Notes: generated by a model not told the origin, from the sequence alone. DNA of 64,000 nt from TMP-24 sp041397305 (GCA_041397305.1 JAWKWX010000005.1:1-64000), one strand, 5' to 3'. Counted from the stretch's first letter, positions 41,648-50,290 are shown. Numbers and translations: made by a program.

Positions 41648-42335
41648 CCCGCCCGGGGATAAGCTGCTGGGCGATGCCGGCAAGCAGCAGATAGGCCGAA
41701 CTGACCATTAGCCCGAGATGGGCGAGCGAGATCGGCCCGAATTCCGCCCAGGCCGACCAGCCCGCGCAGGCGACCCAGAGAAGCGCCATGGGCAGCGTGA
41801 TCCAGCGCCAGCGGTCGGTGCGCACCGGGTGGACGAACTTGAAATTGGTGAACTGGGTCACGGCGAGCGCGATGATGATCGCGAGCGTCACGTAGAAATT
41901 CGGCTCGAGCGCGAAGATGACAAGGATCACCATGTTCCAGCAGGACGGAAAGCCCGCGAAGGAATAATCCGTGGTCTTCATGCGGGTATCGACGAAATAG
42001 AGCGCGCTGGAATAGGTGATGACGATGATCGCGCACCAGCCGGTCCAGCCGTTCATCAGCCCGGATTCGAAGAGCGCATAGGCCGGGATGAAGACATAGG
42101 TGAGATAGTCGATAATGAGATCGAGCAGCACCCCGTCATAGGTCGGCCAGTTGGTCTTGACGTGATAGGCGCGGGCGAGCGGGCCGTCGATGCCGTCGAC
42201 GATCAGCGCGATGACCAGCCAGACCCACATCAGCGCCCATTTATGTTCGGCCGCGGCGAGCATCGCCATCATGGCGAGAACGGCGCCGGTGGCGGTGAGG
42301 AGATGGACGCACAGGGCTTTGATACGCGGGGTCAT
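41634..42335 (-). CDS. pcs: Phosphatidylcholine synthase
   Basis: A 233-aa integral-membrane CDP-alcohol phosphotransferase that makes phosphatidylcholine directly from CDP-diacylglycerol and choline. The signature is VDGIDGPLARAYHVKTNWPTYDGVLLDLIIDYLTYVFIPAYAL, a variant of D-G-x2-A-R-x8-G-x3-D-x3-D. Eight helices are predicted; SAGFPSCWN-like FAGFPSCWNMVILV and HPVRTDRWRWITLP are typical of Pcs. I prefer ATG 42335 over TTG 42353. It follows xerC on the same strand after 63 bp. Confidence 0.92.
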   Translation of the reverse strand: MTPRIKALCVHLLTATGAVLAMMAMLAAAEHKWALMWVWLVIALIVDGIDGPLARAYHVKTNWPTYDGVLLDLIIDYLTYVFIPAYALFESGLMNGWTGWCAIIVITYSSALYFVDTRMKTTDYSFAGFPSCWNMVILVIFALEPNFYVTLAIIIALAVTQFTNFKFVHPVRTDRWRWITLPMALLWVACAGWSAWAEFGPISLAHLGLMVSSAYLLLAGIAQQLIPGRATTA

Positions 42336-42398
42336 GGGGTCTTTCTGGCGCAATTCGGCAAGGCTGGCAACCTGAGGCTTCCCGGTCTTGACAGCGGG

Positions 42399-43328
42399 TC
42401 AGGCGCGGGGGTGGGCGGCGGCATAGACCTCCATCAGGCGGGCGGTATCGACGGCGGTATAGGCCTGGGTCGTGGAGAGAGAGGCATGGCCCAGCAGTTC
42501 CTGGATGGTGCGCAGGTCGCCGCCCGCGGCCAGAAGATGGGTGGCGAAGGAATGGCGCATGGCGTGGGGCGTGGCGCTGGCGGGCAGGCCGAGGGCGGCG
42601 CGCGCCCCTTCCATCGCCTTGGCGATGAGGCGGGGGTTCAGCGCGCCGCCCCGCGCGCCGAGAAAGAGCGGGCCCTGCGGCATCGAGCCAAGCGGGAAGG
42701 GGCAGAGACGGACATAGACGGCGACGGCGGCGCGGGCGGCGGGGATCACCGGCACCAGCCGCTCCTTGCCGCCCTTGCCGGTGATGCGCAGCACCTCGCC
42801 CAGGGGATGGTCGGCGGCGGAGAGCGAGAGGGCTTCGGAGATGCGCAGGCCGCAGCCGTAAAGGAGCGTGACCACTGCCACGTCGCGGGCCGCCTGCCAG
42901 TCGTTGCGCGCCTGAAGGTCAACCGTCGCGATCACCTCCTGCGCGGCCTCGGGCGTCAGGGGGCGAGGGAGCTTCCGGCGGTATTTCGGGCCGCGTTGGG
43001 CAAGGATCGCCGTCGCCTCGCCGCCCTCGCGGTCGGTGAGCCAGCGGATGAAGCCCTTGACCGAGGAGAGGCGCCGCGCGAGTGACCGGGCGCCGAGGCC
43101 GCGGTTGCGTTCATGGGCCATGAAGGCGCGCATGTCCGACGGCGTGGCTGCCGCCAGCGCGGTGGCGGTCGGCGCGCCGCCGAGATGGGGGGCCATGAAG
43201 GCGGCCCAGGCCAGCACATCGGCGCGGTAGGCATTCACCGTGTTCGCGGAGGCGCCGCCGAGGGCGGACAGATGATCGCACCAGCGCGCGATACTGTCAC
43301 GGACGGCGGGGGTCAGAAGCGGTTCCAC
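42399..43328 (-). CDS. xerC: Tyrosine recombinase XerC
   Basis: Resolves chromosome dimers with XerD at dif. The 309-aa product has the N-terminal SAM-like domain (SANTVNAYRADVLAWAAFM). The catalytic set is Arg in YGCGLRISEALSL, Lys in GKGGKERLVPV, HAMRHSFATHLL (His-x2-Arg), His in LLGHASLSTTQAY and the nucleophile Tyr in QAYTAVD. The start is GTG at 43328, 9 bp after the DUF484 stop. The DUF484-xerC pair is a common proteobacterial arrangement and marks this as housekeeping, not an integrase of a mobile element. Confidence 0.94.
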   Translation of the reverse strand: MEPLLTPAVRDSIARWCDHLSALGGASANTVNAYRADVLAWAAFMAPHLGGAPTATALAAATPSDMRAFMAHERNRGLGARSLARRLSSVKGFIRWLTDREGGEATAILAQRGPKYRRKLPRPLTPEAAQEVIATVDLQARNDWQAARDVAVVTLLYGCGLRISEALSLSAADHPLGEVLRITGKGGKERLVPVIPAARAAVAVYVRLCPFPLGSMPQGPLFLGARGGALNPRLIAKAMEGARAALGLPASATPHAMRHSFATHLLAAGGDLRTIQELLGHASLSTTQAYTAVDTARLMEVYAAAHPRA

Positions 43329-43337
43329 CCGCCCGCC

Positions 43338-44063
43338 TCAGGCCAGCCAGCGGCGCATCGCCCGTTCGAAGGCCCCGGCGAAGAAGGTCAGAAGATCGGT
43401 GCCCTGGCTTGAGCGGAACTGGTGCGGATCGGCGGCGCCGAGCGCCAGCATGCCGGGCAGGCGCCCCGAGCCGAGGTCGAGCCGCATCACGGCCTCGGAC
43501 CCGATATTTGCGTCGGACGTGCCATAGACCGTCATCCGGTCGTCGGACGCCTGCCGCAGCACCACGTCGCGCGGCGCGCCGGTGCGCCCGTCGCTCATGT
43601 AGCGTTCGACAAAGCCCGGCGGCGCCACGGTCAGCACGTCGGAGAAGCGCTGGACCGCGACTTCTTCCTCGCCGTCGATCTCGGTTTCCAGAACCAGGCG
43701 GATCGCCTCGATCCTGAGGATCTGGCGGACGTCCGAGGCGAGCACCCTGAGGAAACCCTCGAAATTCACCGGGTCGAGCAGGCGCAGCACGGCGCGCTGG
43801 ATCTGGTTGGTGCCCGCAAGATTTTCATAGGCGGCGGCGATGACCGACCGGTGGGTATCTTCCAGCCGGTCGAGGCGCTGCTCCAGCCGTTCCATCGCGA
43901 TGCCGCGCAGGTCGACGATGTTCGAGCCCATCGCCCGTTCGTTGGCGGCAATGAGCGCCCGCATCAGGTCGCGATCTTCCAGAATCACTTCCGGCGAGGC
44001 GATCAGGCGGTCGCGCAGATCGGGGCCAAGCGGTGCGGCGTCGGACAGTTTCGGTTCGGACAT
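43338..44063 (-). CDS. DUF484 family protein
   Basis: A 241-aa cytoplasmic protein. The N-terminal helical part (LRDRLIASPEVILEDRDLMRALIAANERAMGSNIVDLRGIAMERLEQRLDRLEDTHRSVI) includes a coiled coil. The rest is a GAF-like domain ending MLALGAADPHQFRSSQGTDLLTFFAGAFERAMRRWL. It is usually encoded next to xerC, as here. The function is unknown. It lies 41 bp downstream of the transaldolase gene. Confidence 0.9.
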   Translation of the reverse strand: MSEPKLSDAAPLGPDLRDRLIASPEVILEDRDLMRALIAANERAMGSNIVDLRGIAMERLEQRLDRLEDTHRSVIAAAYENLAGTNQIQRAVLRLLDPVNFEGFLRVLASDVRQILRIEAIRLVLETEIDGEEEVAVQRFSDVLTVAPPGFVERYMSDGRTGAPRDVVLRQASDDRMTVYGTSDANIGSEAVMRLDLGSGRLPGMLALGAADPHQFRSSQGTDLLTFFAGAFERAMRRWLA

Positions 44064-44104
44064 CTCGGCCCCGGACTTGTTACTTTCGGGCAGGATACAC
44101 GAAG

Positions 44105-44758
44105 TCAGAGGATTTTCTGCCCGGTTTTTGCCCAGTCCTTCAGGAAAATCTCCAGGCCCTTGTCGGTCAGCACATGGCTTGCCATCGACTTGATGACGGC
44201 GGGGGGCGCGGTGATCACGTCGGCGCCGATCTTGGCGCAGTCGACGATATGGTTCACCGAACGGATCGAGGCGGCGAGGATCTGGGTCTTGAAATCGTAA
44301 TTGTCGTAGATGATGCGGATATCCTCGATCAGGTTCACGCCTTCGAGATGGATATCGTCAAGCCGCCCGATGAAGGGCGAGATGAAGGTGGCCCCCGCTT
44401 TCGCGGCAAGGATCGCCTGGGCGGGCGAGAAGCAGAGGGTGACATTGACCATATGGCCTTCGGATGCGAAGGCCTTGCAGGCGGCGAGCCCGTCCCAGGT
44501 CAGGGGAACCTTGATCGCGATGTTCGGGGCGATCTTGGCAAGCTTCATCCCTTCGGCGATCATGGCCTTGGCCTCTGTCGCCACAACCTCTGCCGAAACG
44601 GGGCCGGAAACCATGTCACAGATTTCCTTGGTGACCTCGATGATGTCACGCCCCGCCTTGAGGATGAGCGAGGGGTTGGTTGTCACGCCATCGACCATGC
44701 CGAGGTCGTTGAGTTCCCTGATGGCGGCGACATCGGCCGTATCGACGAAGAATTTCAT
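44105..44758 (-). CDS. Transaldolase / fructose-6-phosphate aldolase family
   Basis: A 217-aa small (class 3B) transaldolase with TIM-barrel fold. Asp6 in FVDTADV, TTNPS at 26-30 and the Schiff-base Lys83 in IAIKVPLTWDG are clear. SPFIGRLDD and ILAASIRSVNHI complete the phosphate and substrate loops. Members may act as true transaldolases in the pentose phosphate pathway or as F6P aldolases; sequence alone does not decide. The gene is divergent from priA. Confidence 0.9.
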   Translation of the reverse strand: MKFFVDTADVAAIRELNDLGMVDGVTTNPSLILKAGRDIIEVTKEICDMVSGPVSAEVVATEAKAMIAEGMKLAKIAPNIAIKVPLTWDGLAACKAFASEGHMVNVTLCFSPAQAILAAKAGATFISPFIGRLDDIHLEGVNLIEDIRIIYDNYDFKTQILAASIRSVNHIVDCAKIGADVITAPPAVIKSMASHVLTDKGLEIFLKDWAKTGQKIL

Positions 44759-44841
44759 GGCGCGCTCCGGTGGTTCGGGGATGGATCGGCGTTCTTCTAG
44801 CGCATGCAGCGCGCGGCTGAAACCCGGGAAAGGCCGTGCGC

Positions 44842-47037
44842 GTGGCTGATCCGGTGTTTTTCGACGAGGGCGATCTGGTCGCGGTCATGACGACCGAACC
44901 CCTGGGCCGGGCGCTCGACTACAGGGCGCCGGAGGGCGGCTGTTTCGCGGGGGCCTTCGTCGAGGTGCCGCTCGGGCCGCGCCGGGTGCTGGGCGTGGTC
45001 TGGGGGCCGGGGGAAGGCGGCTTCGATCCCGCGAAGATCAGGGCGGTGACGCGCGTTCTGGATGCCGCCCCGATGGCAGAGGCGATGCGGGCCTTCCTGA
45101 TGCGGGCGGCGGATTACACGCTGACGCCGATGCCAGCGATGCTGAGGCTCGCCACCCGGGCGCCGGGGCTGGCCGATCCGCCGGGGCCGCGCAAGGTCTA
45201 TCGCAAGGGCTGGCAGGAGCCCGACCGGATGACCGATGCGCGGGCGCGGGTACTGGAGGTACTGGAGGACTATGGCGGGGCGGCCTTTACCCTGTCGGAA
45301 CTCGCCGGGCTCGCCGGGGTAACGACCGGGGTGGTCAAGGGGCTGGTGAAACAGGGGGCGGTGGCCGAGGAGGAGGCGCCGCGCGACCTGCCCTATCCGC
45401 GCCTTGACCCGGACCTGTCGGGCAAGGACCTGACCGGGGATCAGGCGGCGGCGGCGGAGACGCTGAGGGCGGGCATCGCGGCGGGTCGTTACGGGACCAC
45501 GCTTCTGAAGGGCGTCACGGGATCGGGCAAGACCGAGGTCTATCTGGAGGCGGTGGCGGAATGTCTGCGCAAGGGGCGGCAGGCGCTGGTCCTTCTGCCC
45601 GAGATCGCGCTGACATCGGAATTTCTGGCCCGCGTCGAGGAACGGTTCGGCGCGCGGCCCGGCGAATGGCATTCGGGCGTGACGCAGACCGAACGCCGCC
45701 GCCTGTGGCGCATGGCGGGGGAAGGCGGCGTGGGGCTGGTGGTGGGCGCGCGGTCGGCCCTGTTCCTGCCCTTCCGCGATCTGGGGCTGATCGTCGTCGA
45801 TGAGGAACATGACACGTCCTACAAGCAGGAGGATGGCGTCCTTTACAATGCCCGCGACATGGCGGTGCTGCGCGCCGCGATGACGGATGCGCAGGTGGTG
45901 CTGGCGTCCGCCACGCCCTGCCTCGAGACCTGGGTGAATGCCGAAAGCGGCAAGTATGGCCGCATCGACCTGACCGCGCGGTTCGGGGCGGCGGAACTGC
46001 CGCCGATGCGGGCGATCGACATGCGGGAGGAACGGCTTGAGGCCAACCGCTGGATCAGCCCGACGCTGGTGCAGATGGTCGCGGCGCGGATCGCGGGCGG
46101 CGAACAGGCGCTGTTGTTCCTGAACCGCCGGGGCTATGCGCCGGTGACGATCTGCCGGGCCTGCGGCCATCAGATCGGCTGTCATCAATGCGATGCGCGC
46201 ATGGTCGAGCACCGGTTCCTGAAGCGTCTCGTCTGCCATCAATGCGGGGAAAGCGCGCCGATGCCCGCGGCCTGCCCGTCCTGCAAGGCAGAAGGGCGGC
46301 TGGCGCCGGTCGGGCCGGGGGTGGAGCGGCTGGCCGAGGAGGTGGCAGAACGGTTCCCCGAGGCGCGGGTGGCGGTCCTGTCGTCGGACCTGTTCGGGTC
46401 GGCCCGCGCGCTGAAAGAGAAGATCGAGGAGATCGCGGGCGGCGGGGCGGATATCATCATCGGCACGCAACTGGTGGCAAAGGGGCATAATTTCCCGCTT
46501 CTGACGCTTGTGGGCGTGATCGACGCCGACCTCGGGTTGCAGGGATCGGACCTGCGCGCGGCCGAGCGGACCTTTCAGCTGATGCGGCAGGTGTCGGGGC
46601 GGGCGGGCCGGGCGGAGCGCAAGGGCGAGGCCTATCTTCAGACCTGCCAGCCCGACCATCCGGTGATCCGCGCGATCCTGTCGGGGGCGGAGGAAGATTT
46701 CTGGCGCGCCGAGGCGGCGGAGCGGCAGGCGGCGGGCATGCCGCCCTTCGGACGGCTGGCGGGCATCATCCTGTCGTCGCCCGACGTGCAACAGGTCTTC
46801 GATTTCGGCATGGAACTGGCGCGGCGCGCGGGACCGCTGACGCGGATCGGCGCGCAGGTCTTCGGCCCGGCGCCCGCGCCGGTCGCCCGCGTGCGCGGGC
46901 GCCACCGGGTGCGGCTTCTGGTGAAGGGGCCGAAGGGCGCGAGCCTGCAGGCCGCCGTGGCGGAATGGGTGGGGCAGATGCGGGTGCCGAACAACCTGCG
47001 CCTCGCGGTCGATATCGATCCGCAGAGCTTTTACTGA
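44842..47037 (+). CDS. priA: Primosomal protein N' (replication restart helicase)
   Basis: A 731-aa superfamily 2 helicase that reloads replisomes at stalled forks. The N-terminal 3' DNA-binding domain (ALDYRAPEGGCFAGAFVEVPLGPRRVLGVVWG) precedes Walker A TLLKGVTGSGKTEVYLEA, the DEAH-like DEEHDTSYKQEDG, and motif III SATPCLE. The paired zinc sites are CRACGHQIGCHQCDARM and CHQCGESAPMPAACPSCK. The later motifs are GTQLVAKGHNFPLLTLVGVIDAD and QVSGRAGRAERKG. GTG 44842 has AAAGG 8 nt upstream and is preferred to GTG 44836. Confidence 0.96.
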   Translation: MADPVFFDEGDLVAVMTTEPLGRALDYRAPEGGCFAGAFVEVPLGPRRVLGVVWGPGEGGFDPAKIRAVTRVLDAAPMAEAMRAFLMRAADYTLTPMPAMLRLATRAPGLADPPGPRKVYRKGWQEPDRMTDARARVLEVLEDYGGAAFTLSELAGLAGVTTGVVKGLVKQGAVAEEEAPRDLPYPRLDPDLSGKDLTGDQAAAAETLRAGIAAGRYGTTLLKGVTGSGKTEVYLEAVAECLRKGRQALVLLPEIALTSEFLARVEERFGARPGEWHSGVTQTERRRLWRMAGEGGVGLVVGARSALFLPFRDLGLIVVDEEHDTSYKQEDGVLYNARDMAVLRAAMTDAQVVLASATPCLETWVNAESGKYGRIDLTARFGAAELPPMRAIDMREERLEANRWISPTLVQMVAARIAGGEQALLFLNRRGYAPVTICRACGHQIGCHQCDARMVEHRFLKRLVCHQCGESAPMPAACPSCKAEGRLAPVGPGVERLAEEVAERFPEARVAVLSSDLFGSARALKEKIEEIAGGGADIIIGTQLVAKGHNFPLLTLVGVIDADLGLQGSDLRAAERTFQLMRQVSGRAGRAERKGEAYLQTCQPDHPVIRAILSGAEEDFWRAEAAERQAAGMPPFGRLAGIILSSPDVQQVFDFGMELARRAGPLTRIGAQVFGPAPAPVARVRGRHRVRLLVKGPKGASLQAAVAEWVGQMRVPNNLRLAVDIDPQSFY

Positions 47038-47097
47038 AGGGGCGCGCCGGGGCAGCGCCTGTCCGGCGGGGCGTCCGGGGCCAGGACGGCAGCGGCG

Positions 47098-47871
47098 CTA
47101 TTCCAGCTGCCGGTACACATCTGCCGCAACCCGCTCAAGCACCGCAACCGGCAGGCTTGCCGTGATGGCGCAGCCAAGCGACCCGTCACGCCAGAAAAGG
47201 CTGACGAGAGAACCCGAGGACAGGATCTGGAAGTCGGTGTCGCCGATGGCGGGCTGGCGCGCGAGATAGAGGGTGAGACGCGCACCCTGGGGGCTTTGGT
47301 ACATCATCTGGACCGCCGTGCTGCCGTCGCGGCCCGGCAACACGCGACCGCCCAGCAAGCGCAGGCCCTGCTTCGTCAGATCGGGGGGTGTGACCGGCTG
47401 TCCGAGCCGGTTGGTCAGCCAGGTGGCCAGATGGACGCCCTGATCGGCGGCGACCTCGACGGGATGGGCAACCTCTGCAGAGAATATCCGGTGCGCGTCG
47501 ATGGCGCCCGCAGCGAAATCGACGCCGAGCGGCGCGGGTCTGGACGGGTGGGCGATCGACCAGCCGAGGACGGCGCCGAGCGACAGCAGAGCGAGAACGG
47601 CGGCCAGAAGCCGCAGCCCCTGCAATCGCGTCGCGACCGGGCCGATGCTGTGCAGGCGGCCGGAAGCCAGCAAACTGCGGTAGCGGTCTGGTAGCGGCTC
47701 GTCCATGTCCGCGCCATAGAGCCTGCCCAAGGCCCGGTCCTGTCCCTCCCAGGCGTCAAGGAGCGCGACCGCGTCCTCTCCGTGGGCGGCGAGAGCGGCG
47801 CGTAGCTCGTCCGGCGGCAGTTCGTCGCGCAGCAGGAGGATTTCGGTCTCGGCGATCGGGCGGACCGTCAT
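47098..47871 (-). CDS. Membrane anti-sigma factor (likely partner of adjacent ECF sigma)
   Basis: A 257-aa protein with an N-terminal cytoplasmic region (1-85: EILLLRDELPPDELRAALAAHGEDAVALLDAWEGQDRAL). One transmembrane helix (LLAAVLALLSLGAVLGWSIAH) and a periplasmic sensor domain follow, with FWRDGSLGCAITASLPVAVLERVAADVYRQ at the end. No zinc-binding HxxxCxxC motif is visible, so it is not a ZAS-type factor. It overlaps the sigma factor gene (ATGA). A direct sigma/anti-sigma relation is inferred from order and topology. Confidence 0.78.
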   Translation of the reverse strand: MTVRPIAETEILLLRDELPPDELRAALAAHGEDAVALLDAWEGQDRALGRLYGADMDEPLPDRYRSLLASGRLHSIGPVATRLQGLRLLAAVLALLSLGAVLGWSIAHPSRPAPLGVDFAAGAIDAHRIFSAEVAHPVEVAADQGVHLATWLTNRLGQPVTPPDLTKQGLRLLGGRVLPGRDGSTAVQMMYQSPQGARLTLYLARQPAIGDTDFQILSSGSLVSLFWRDGSLGCAITASLPVAVLERVAADVYRQLE

Positions 47872-48377
47872 TTGATCACCTCGCGCAGGAGAGGCTGCTT
47901 GCGGGGGCGGCCGGTCATCTCCCGCAGGGCGGCGCGGGCGCGTGCCAGCCTCGATACAAGGGTGCCCACGGGAATGTCGAGCACCTCGGCTGCCTTGGCG
48001 AGGCTCATGCCCTCCAGTGCGACGAGCAGAAGCGCCGCGCGCTGGTCATCGGGCAGGCGACCCATGGCCGCGTGCACTCTTTCGAGTTCGAGATGGTCTT
48101 CCTGTCCGCCGGAAGCGGCCAGTTGCGGCGCCTCCGACAGCGGCAGGAAATGCAGTTGCGCGCGACGGCGCCGACCATCGCGCGCAAGATTGAGGAGGAT
48201 GCGGAACATCCAGGCCCGGATCGACCCCTCGGCGCGCAGCGTGGGAAGGCGGTCGAGGGTTCTTTCGAGGCAATCCTGAACGAGATCGTCGGCAAGATCG
48301 GCATCCCGCAACAGCGCGCGCGCATAGCGGCGGAGCGGCGGGATGGCGGTCTCGATCTCGTCCAGGAGTGGGCGCAT
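47868..48377 (-). CDS. ECF-type RNA polymerase sigma factor
   Basis: A 169-aa sigma-70 factor with only regions 2 and 4. Region 2 is LRRYARALLRDADLADDLVQDCLERTLDRLPTLRAEGSIRAWMFRILLNLARDGRRRR. Region 4 is RVHAAMGRLPDDQRAALLLVALEGMSLAKAAEVLDIPVGTLVSRLARARAALREM. It is in an operon: secreted-repeat gene, sigma (8-bp gap), anti-sigma (4-bp overlap). The regulon is unknown. GGAACC lies upstream of the first gene (48858-48863) and may be the -35 of an autoregulated promoter. Confidence 0.92.
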   Translation of the reverse strand: MRPLLDEIETAIPPLRRYARALLRDADLADDLVQDCLERTLDRLPTLRAEGSIRAWMFRILLNLARDGRRRRAQLHFLPLSEAPQLAASGGQEDHLELERVHAAMGRLPDDQRAALLLVALEGMSLAKAAEVLDIPVGTLVSRLARARAALREMTGRPRKQPLLREVIK

Positions 48378-48385
48378 GTTTGCGG

Positions 48386-48775
48386 TTATTCGGCCTTGAC
48401 GACGTGCCAGACGCCATTCTTGCCGTCACCCATGACGTCGCCCGCCTTCGTATCCTCGGCATATGTGTAGAGCGGTTTGCCGTCATAGGTCCACTGCCTG
48501 GTGCCGTCGGTGCGCTCGATCATGCCATAGTCCCCTTCGGCAACTGCATCGGCGGCGGCGGTATAGGGCGGCCATTTGGCGGCGCAGTCGTCATAGCAGG
48601 CCGAAACGCCGTCGCTGTCCTTGTCGAACGTATAGAGCGTCATGCCGTCCTTGTTGGTCAGGACCTCGCCAGCCGAGGTCATGGCATACATCGCGGGTTC
48701 CTCGGCCAGGGCCGGCAAGGCACCCGCAGTCAGGGTCACGAGGCCGAGTGTGAAGAGGGTGCGGCGGAAAGTCAT
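48386..48775 (-). CDS. Secreted repeat protein, COG4315/Lipoprotein_15 family
   Basis: A 129-aa exported protein. Signal MTFRRTLFTLGLVTLTAGALPALA-EE, then two copies of the family repeat: GEVLTNKDGMTLYTFDKDSDGVSACYDDCAAKWPPY and DGTRQWTYDGKPLYTYAEDTKAGDVMGDGKNGVWHVV. Both hold the L-Y-T/W-x-x-D and W-P/W-H-V features. The function is unknown, often associated with redox or envelope stress. ATG 48775 is 6 nt after AGGAGA and is preferred to the ATG at 48781. It heads the sigma/anti-sigma operon and is the probable output gene. Confidence 0.85.
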   Translation of the reverse strand: MTFRRTLFTLGLVTLTAGALPALAEEPAMYAMTSAGEVLTNKDGMTLYTFDKDSDGVSACYDDCAAKWPPYTAAADAVAEGDYGMIERTDGTRQWTYDGKPLYTYAEDTKAGDVMGDGKNGVWHVVKAE

Positions 48776-48857
48776 GGACATTCTCCTGAAAGATCCGGGT
48801 CGCCCCGGACGATTGGACGCGTCATCCGCGCCTGCAGAGGAGACGAACGACACCAGG

Positions 48858-48863
48858 GGTTCC
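48858..48863 (-). promoter_or_regulatory. Possible ECF -35 element
   Basis: GGAACC on the minus strand matches the AAC-containing -35 of many ECF promoters and lies about 83 bp before the secreted-repeat start. A CGTC-type -10 exists nearby (CGTCTCC), but the spacing is short (12-14 bp), so support is weak. Confidence 0.25.
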
Positions 48864-48925
48864 ATCCCGAGGTTCGCGACTGTCACGCACTTGTGATAGG
48901 TGGCGCCAGGCCGGGCGGCCGCTTG

Positions 48926-49600
48926 CTACGGACCGGCGACGGTCCGGCCATGATGTTCGATCGCGGCCTCGATGCCGTCAAGCAGAAGGTCCAGCCCCGC
49001 CTCATAGGTCGGGCCGTGATAGGGTTTGGCGAAATAGGGGCCGACCGACATGATCGCGGGGAAGTCGTGGCGCGCTTCCTCTGGCGAAACCGGCTCGACC
49101 GCTGTCGGGCCATGGGCATAGCCCAGGGATTCGTCGAGACCGGCGCCCATGATGTAATAGCCGAGTGTACGGAAGCGCTGCGCGCGTTCCCCATCGGGCA
49201 GGCCGGTTTCTTCAAAAACCGCAAGGATGCGGTTCAGATAGGCGAGGCCGGAGCGGTTGTTGAGGCGGAATATGCAGAAATAGAGAAAGAAGCCGGGGTG
49301 GCGCAGTGCGAGCGCGCGGTAGCTAAAAGCAATGGCGCGGAGCTTCTCGCGCCAGCTGCCGGTGGCGGGGATGTCGATCTCGCCGATGCAGATATCGACG
49401 AGCGCCTCGAAGAGATGCTGCTTGCTGGGGAAGTAGTAATAGATGCTCATCGCCTTGCAGCCGAGCCGGTCTGCGAGCGAGCGGAAGCTGAACCCGTCGA
49501 GCCCTTCGGCGTCGATCAGTGCCATCGCCTCCTCGGCGATCCGGTCCGCGCTGAGCGCCAGCTGGCTGCGCCGCCGTGCCTTTGGTTTTTCCTGGGTCAT
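48926..49600 (-). CDS. TetR-family transcriptional regulator
   Basis: A 224-aa regulator. The N-terminal helix-turn-helix is ADRIAEEAMALIDAEGLDGFSFRSLADRLGCKAMSIYYYFPSKQHLFEALVDI. The ligand domain has FLYFCIFRLNNRSGLAYLNRILAVFEETGL and a C-terminal helix (YEAGLDLLLDGIEAAIEHH), as in TetR_C subfamilies controlling efflux or catabolic genes. It follows the AhpD-like gene by 69 bp on the same strand. Twin palindromes upstream of that gene are its probable operators. The start ATG 49600 was preferred to TTG 49642. Confidence 0.9.
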   Translation of the reverse strand: MTQEKPKARRRSQLALSADRIAEEAMALIDAEGLDGFSFRSLADRLGCKAMSIYYYFPSKQHLFEALVDICIGEIDIPATGSWREKLRAIAFSYRALALRHPGFFLYFCIFRLNNRSGLAYLNRILAVFEETGLPDGERAQRFRTLGYYIMGAGLDESLGYAHGPTAVEPVSPEEARHDFPAIMSVGPYFAKPYHGPTYEAGLDLLLDGIEAAIEHHGRTVAGP

Positions 49601-49669
49601 CCGCTTTGAGGGGTTCCAAGTTGAACGGCCCGGCGGCCTCAAAGGTGCCGGGCCGGTGGTCGCGTCTCG

Positions 49670-50107
49670 TCACTGGCCGCCAAGTTCCTTGCGGAACGTA
49701 TCGAAGTCAACCTGCATGCCGTTGAAGATCGTGCTCCAGTTGCGTGTCATGCCTGCGACGGCCACGGCCTCGGCAATTTCCTGGTCGGTCGCGCCGTTCT
49801 GCCGAGCGGTGTTGGTGTCGGACCAGATGCAGTAGGTGCAGGGGATCTGAGCGGCGACGGCAAGCGAAATCAGGGCCTTGGTCTTGGAATCAAGGGCGGT
49901 GTCGCCCGACATCTCGAGCGCCTTGGTTTGCGCCCAGAGGCCGGGCAGGGCGCTGTCGGCGACCGAGGCGACGAAGCTCGGTTCGGCCCCGAGGGTGGCT
50001 GCGATGTCGGCGCGGGCGGCGGCGGCCTGATCGTCGGCGGATGCGACCGAAGCGAGCGACAGGACAAGCGCGGCACAAGCGACGGTTTTCGACAGGGATT
50101 GCGTCAT
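49670..50107 (-). CDS. Exported carboxymuconolactone decarboxylase/AhpD-like protein
   Basis: A 145-aa protein with a signal peptide (TVACAALVLSLASVASA-DD) followed by the CMD fold: SKTKALISLAVAAQIPCTYCIWSDTNTARQNGATDQEIAEAVAVAGMTRNWSTIFNG. The Cys90-x2-Cys93 pair is present, but the histidine expected four residues later in AhpD-type C-x2-C-x3-H motifs is Asp97. That may abolish or alter peroxidase or thiol chemistry. ATG 50107 has GGAGG upstream and is preferred to ATG 50119. It leads the operon with tetR and is divergent from a MATE pump. Confidence 0.85.
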   Translation of the reverse strand: MTQSLSKTVACAALVLSLASVASADDQAAAARADIAATLGAEPSFVASVADSALPGLWAQTKALEMSGDTALDSKTKALISLAVAAQIPCTYCIWSDTNTARQNGATDQEIAEAVAVAGMTRNWSTIFNGMQVDFDTFRKELGGQ

Positions 50108-50129
50108 TTTCTCCTCCATATGACACTAA

Positions 50130-50144
50130 TCTTACGGCGTAAGA
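50130..50144. promoter_or_regulatory. Operator 1 for the TetR regulator
   Basis: TCTTACggcGTAAGA is a perfect 6-bp inverted repeat with a 3-bp spacer, 23 bp upstream of the AhpD-like start. The same half-site recurs at 50162. Size and symmetry fit a TetR dimer site. Confidence 0.72.
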
Positions 50145-50161
50145 CGTGCATGCAGCTTTAA

Positions 50162-50176
50162 TCTTACAATGTAAGA
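50162..50176. promoter_or_regulatory. Operator 2 for the TetR regulator
   Basis: TCTTACaatGTAAGA is identical in its arms to operator 1. The centres are 32 bp apart, close to three helical turns, which puts both sites on one face of the helix. It lies between the AhpD-like/tetR operon and the MATE gene and could control both. Confidence 0.72.
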
Positions 50177-50290
50177 AATCAAGTCACGAGTTCGTGACGG
50201 AAGGCTTCCCGTCCCTCTCGGCATCGTCGATATCCGCTCGCGTCGGCCAGCGGGTTGCGCTAACGCTGGCGGCAGGACAGGAGACCCGCG

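Noticed and set aside
42399..43328. Tyrosine recombinase as sign of a genomic island
   Set aside because: The DUF484 neighbour, sequence and operon place it as housekeeping XerC; no tRNA, att repeats or phage genes adjoin it.
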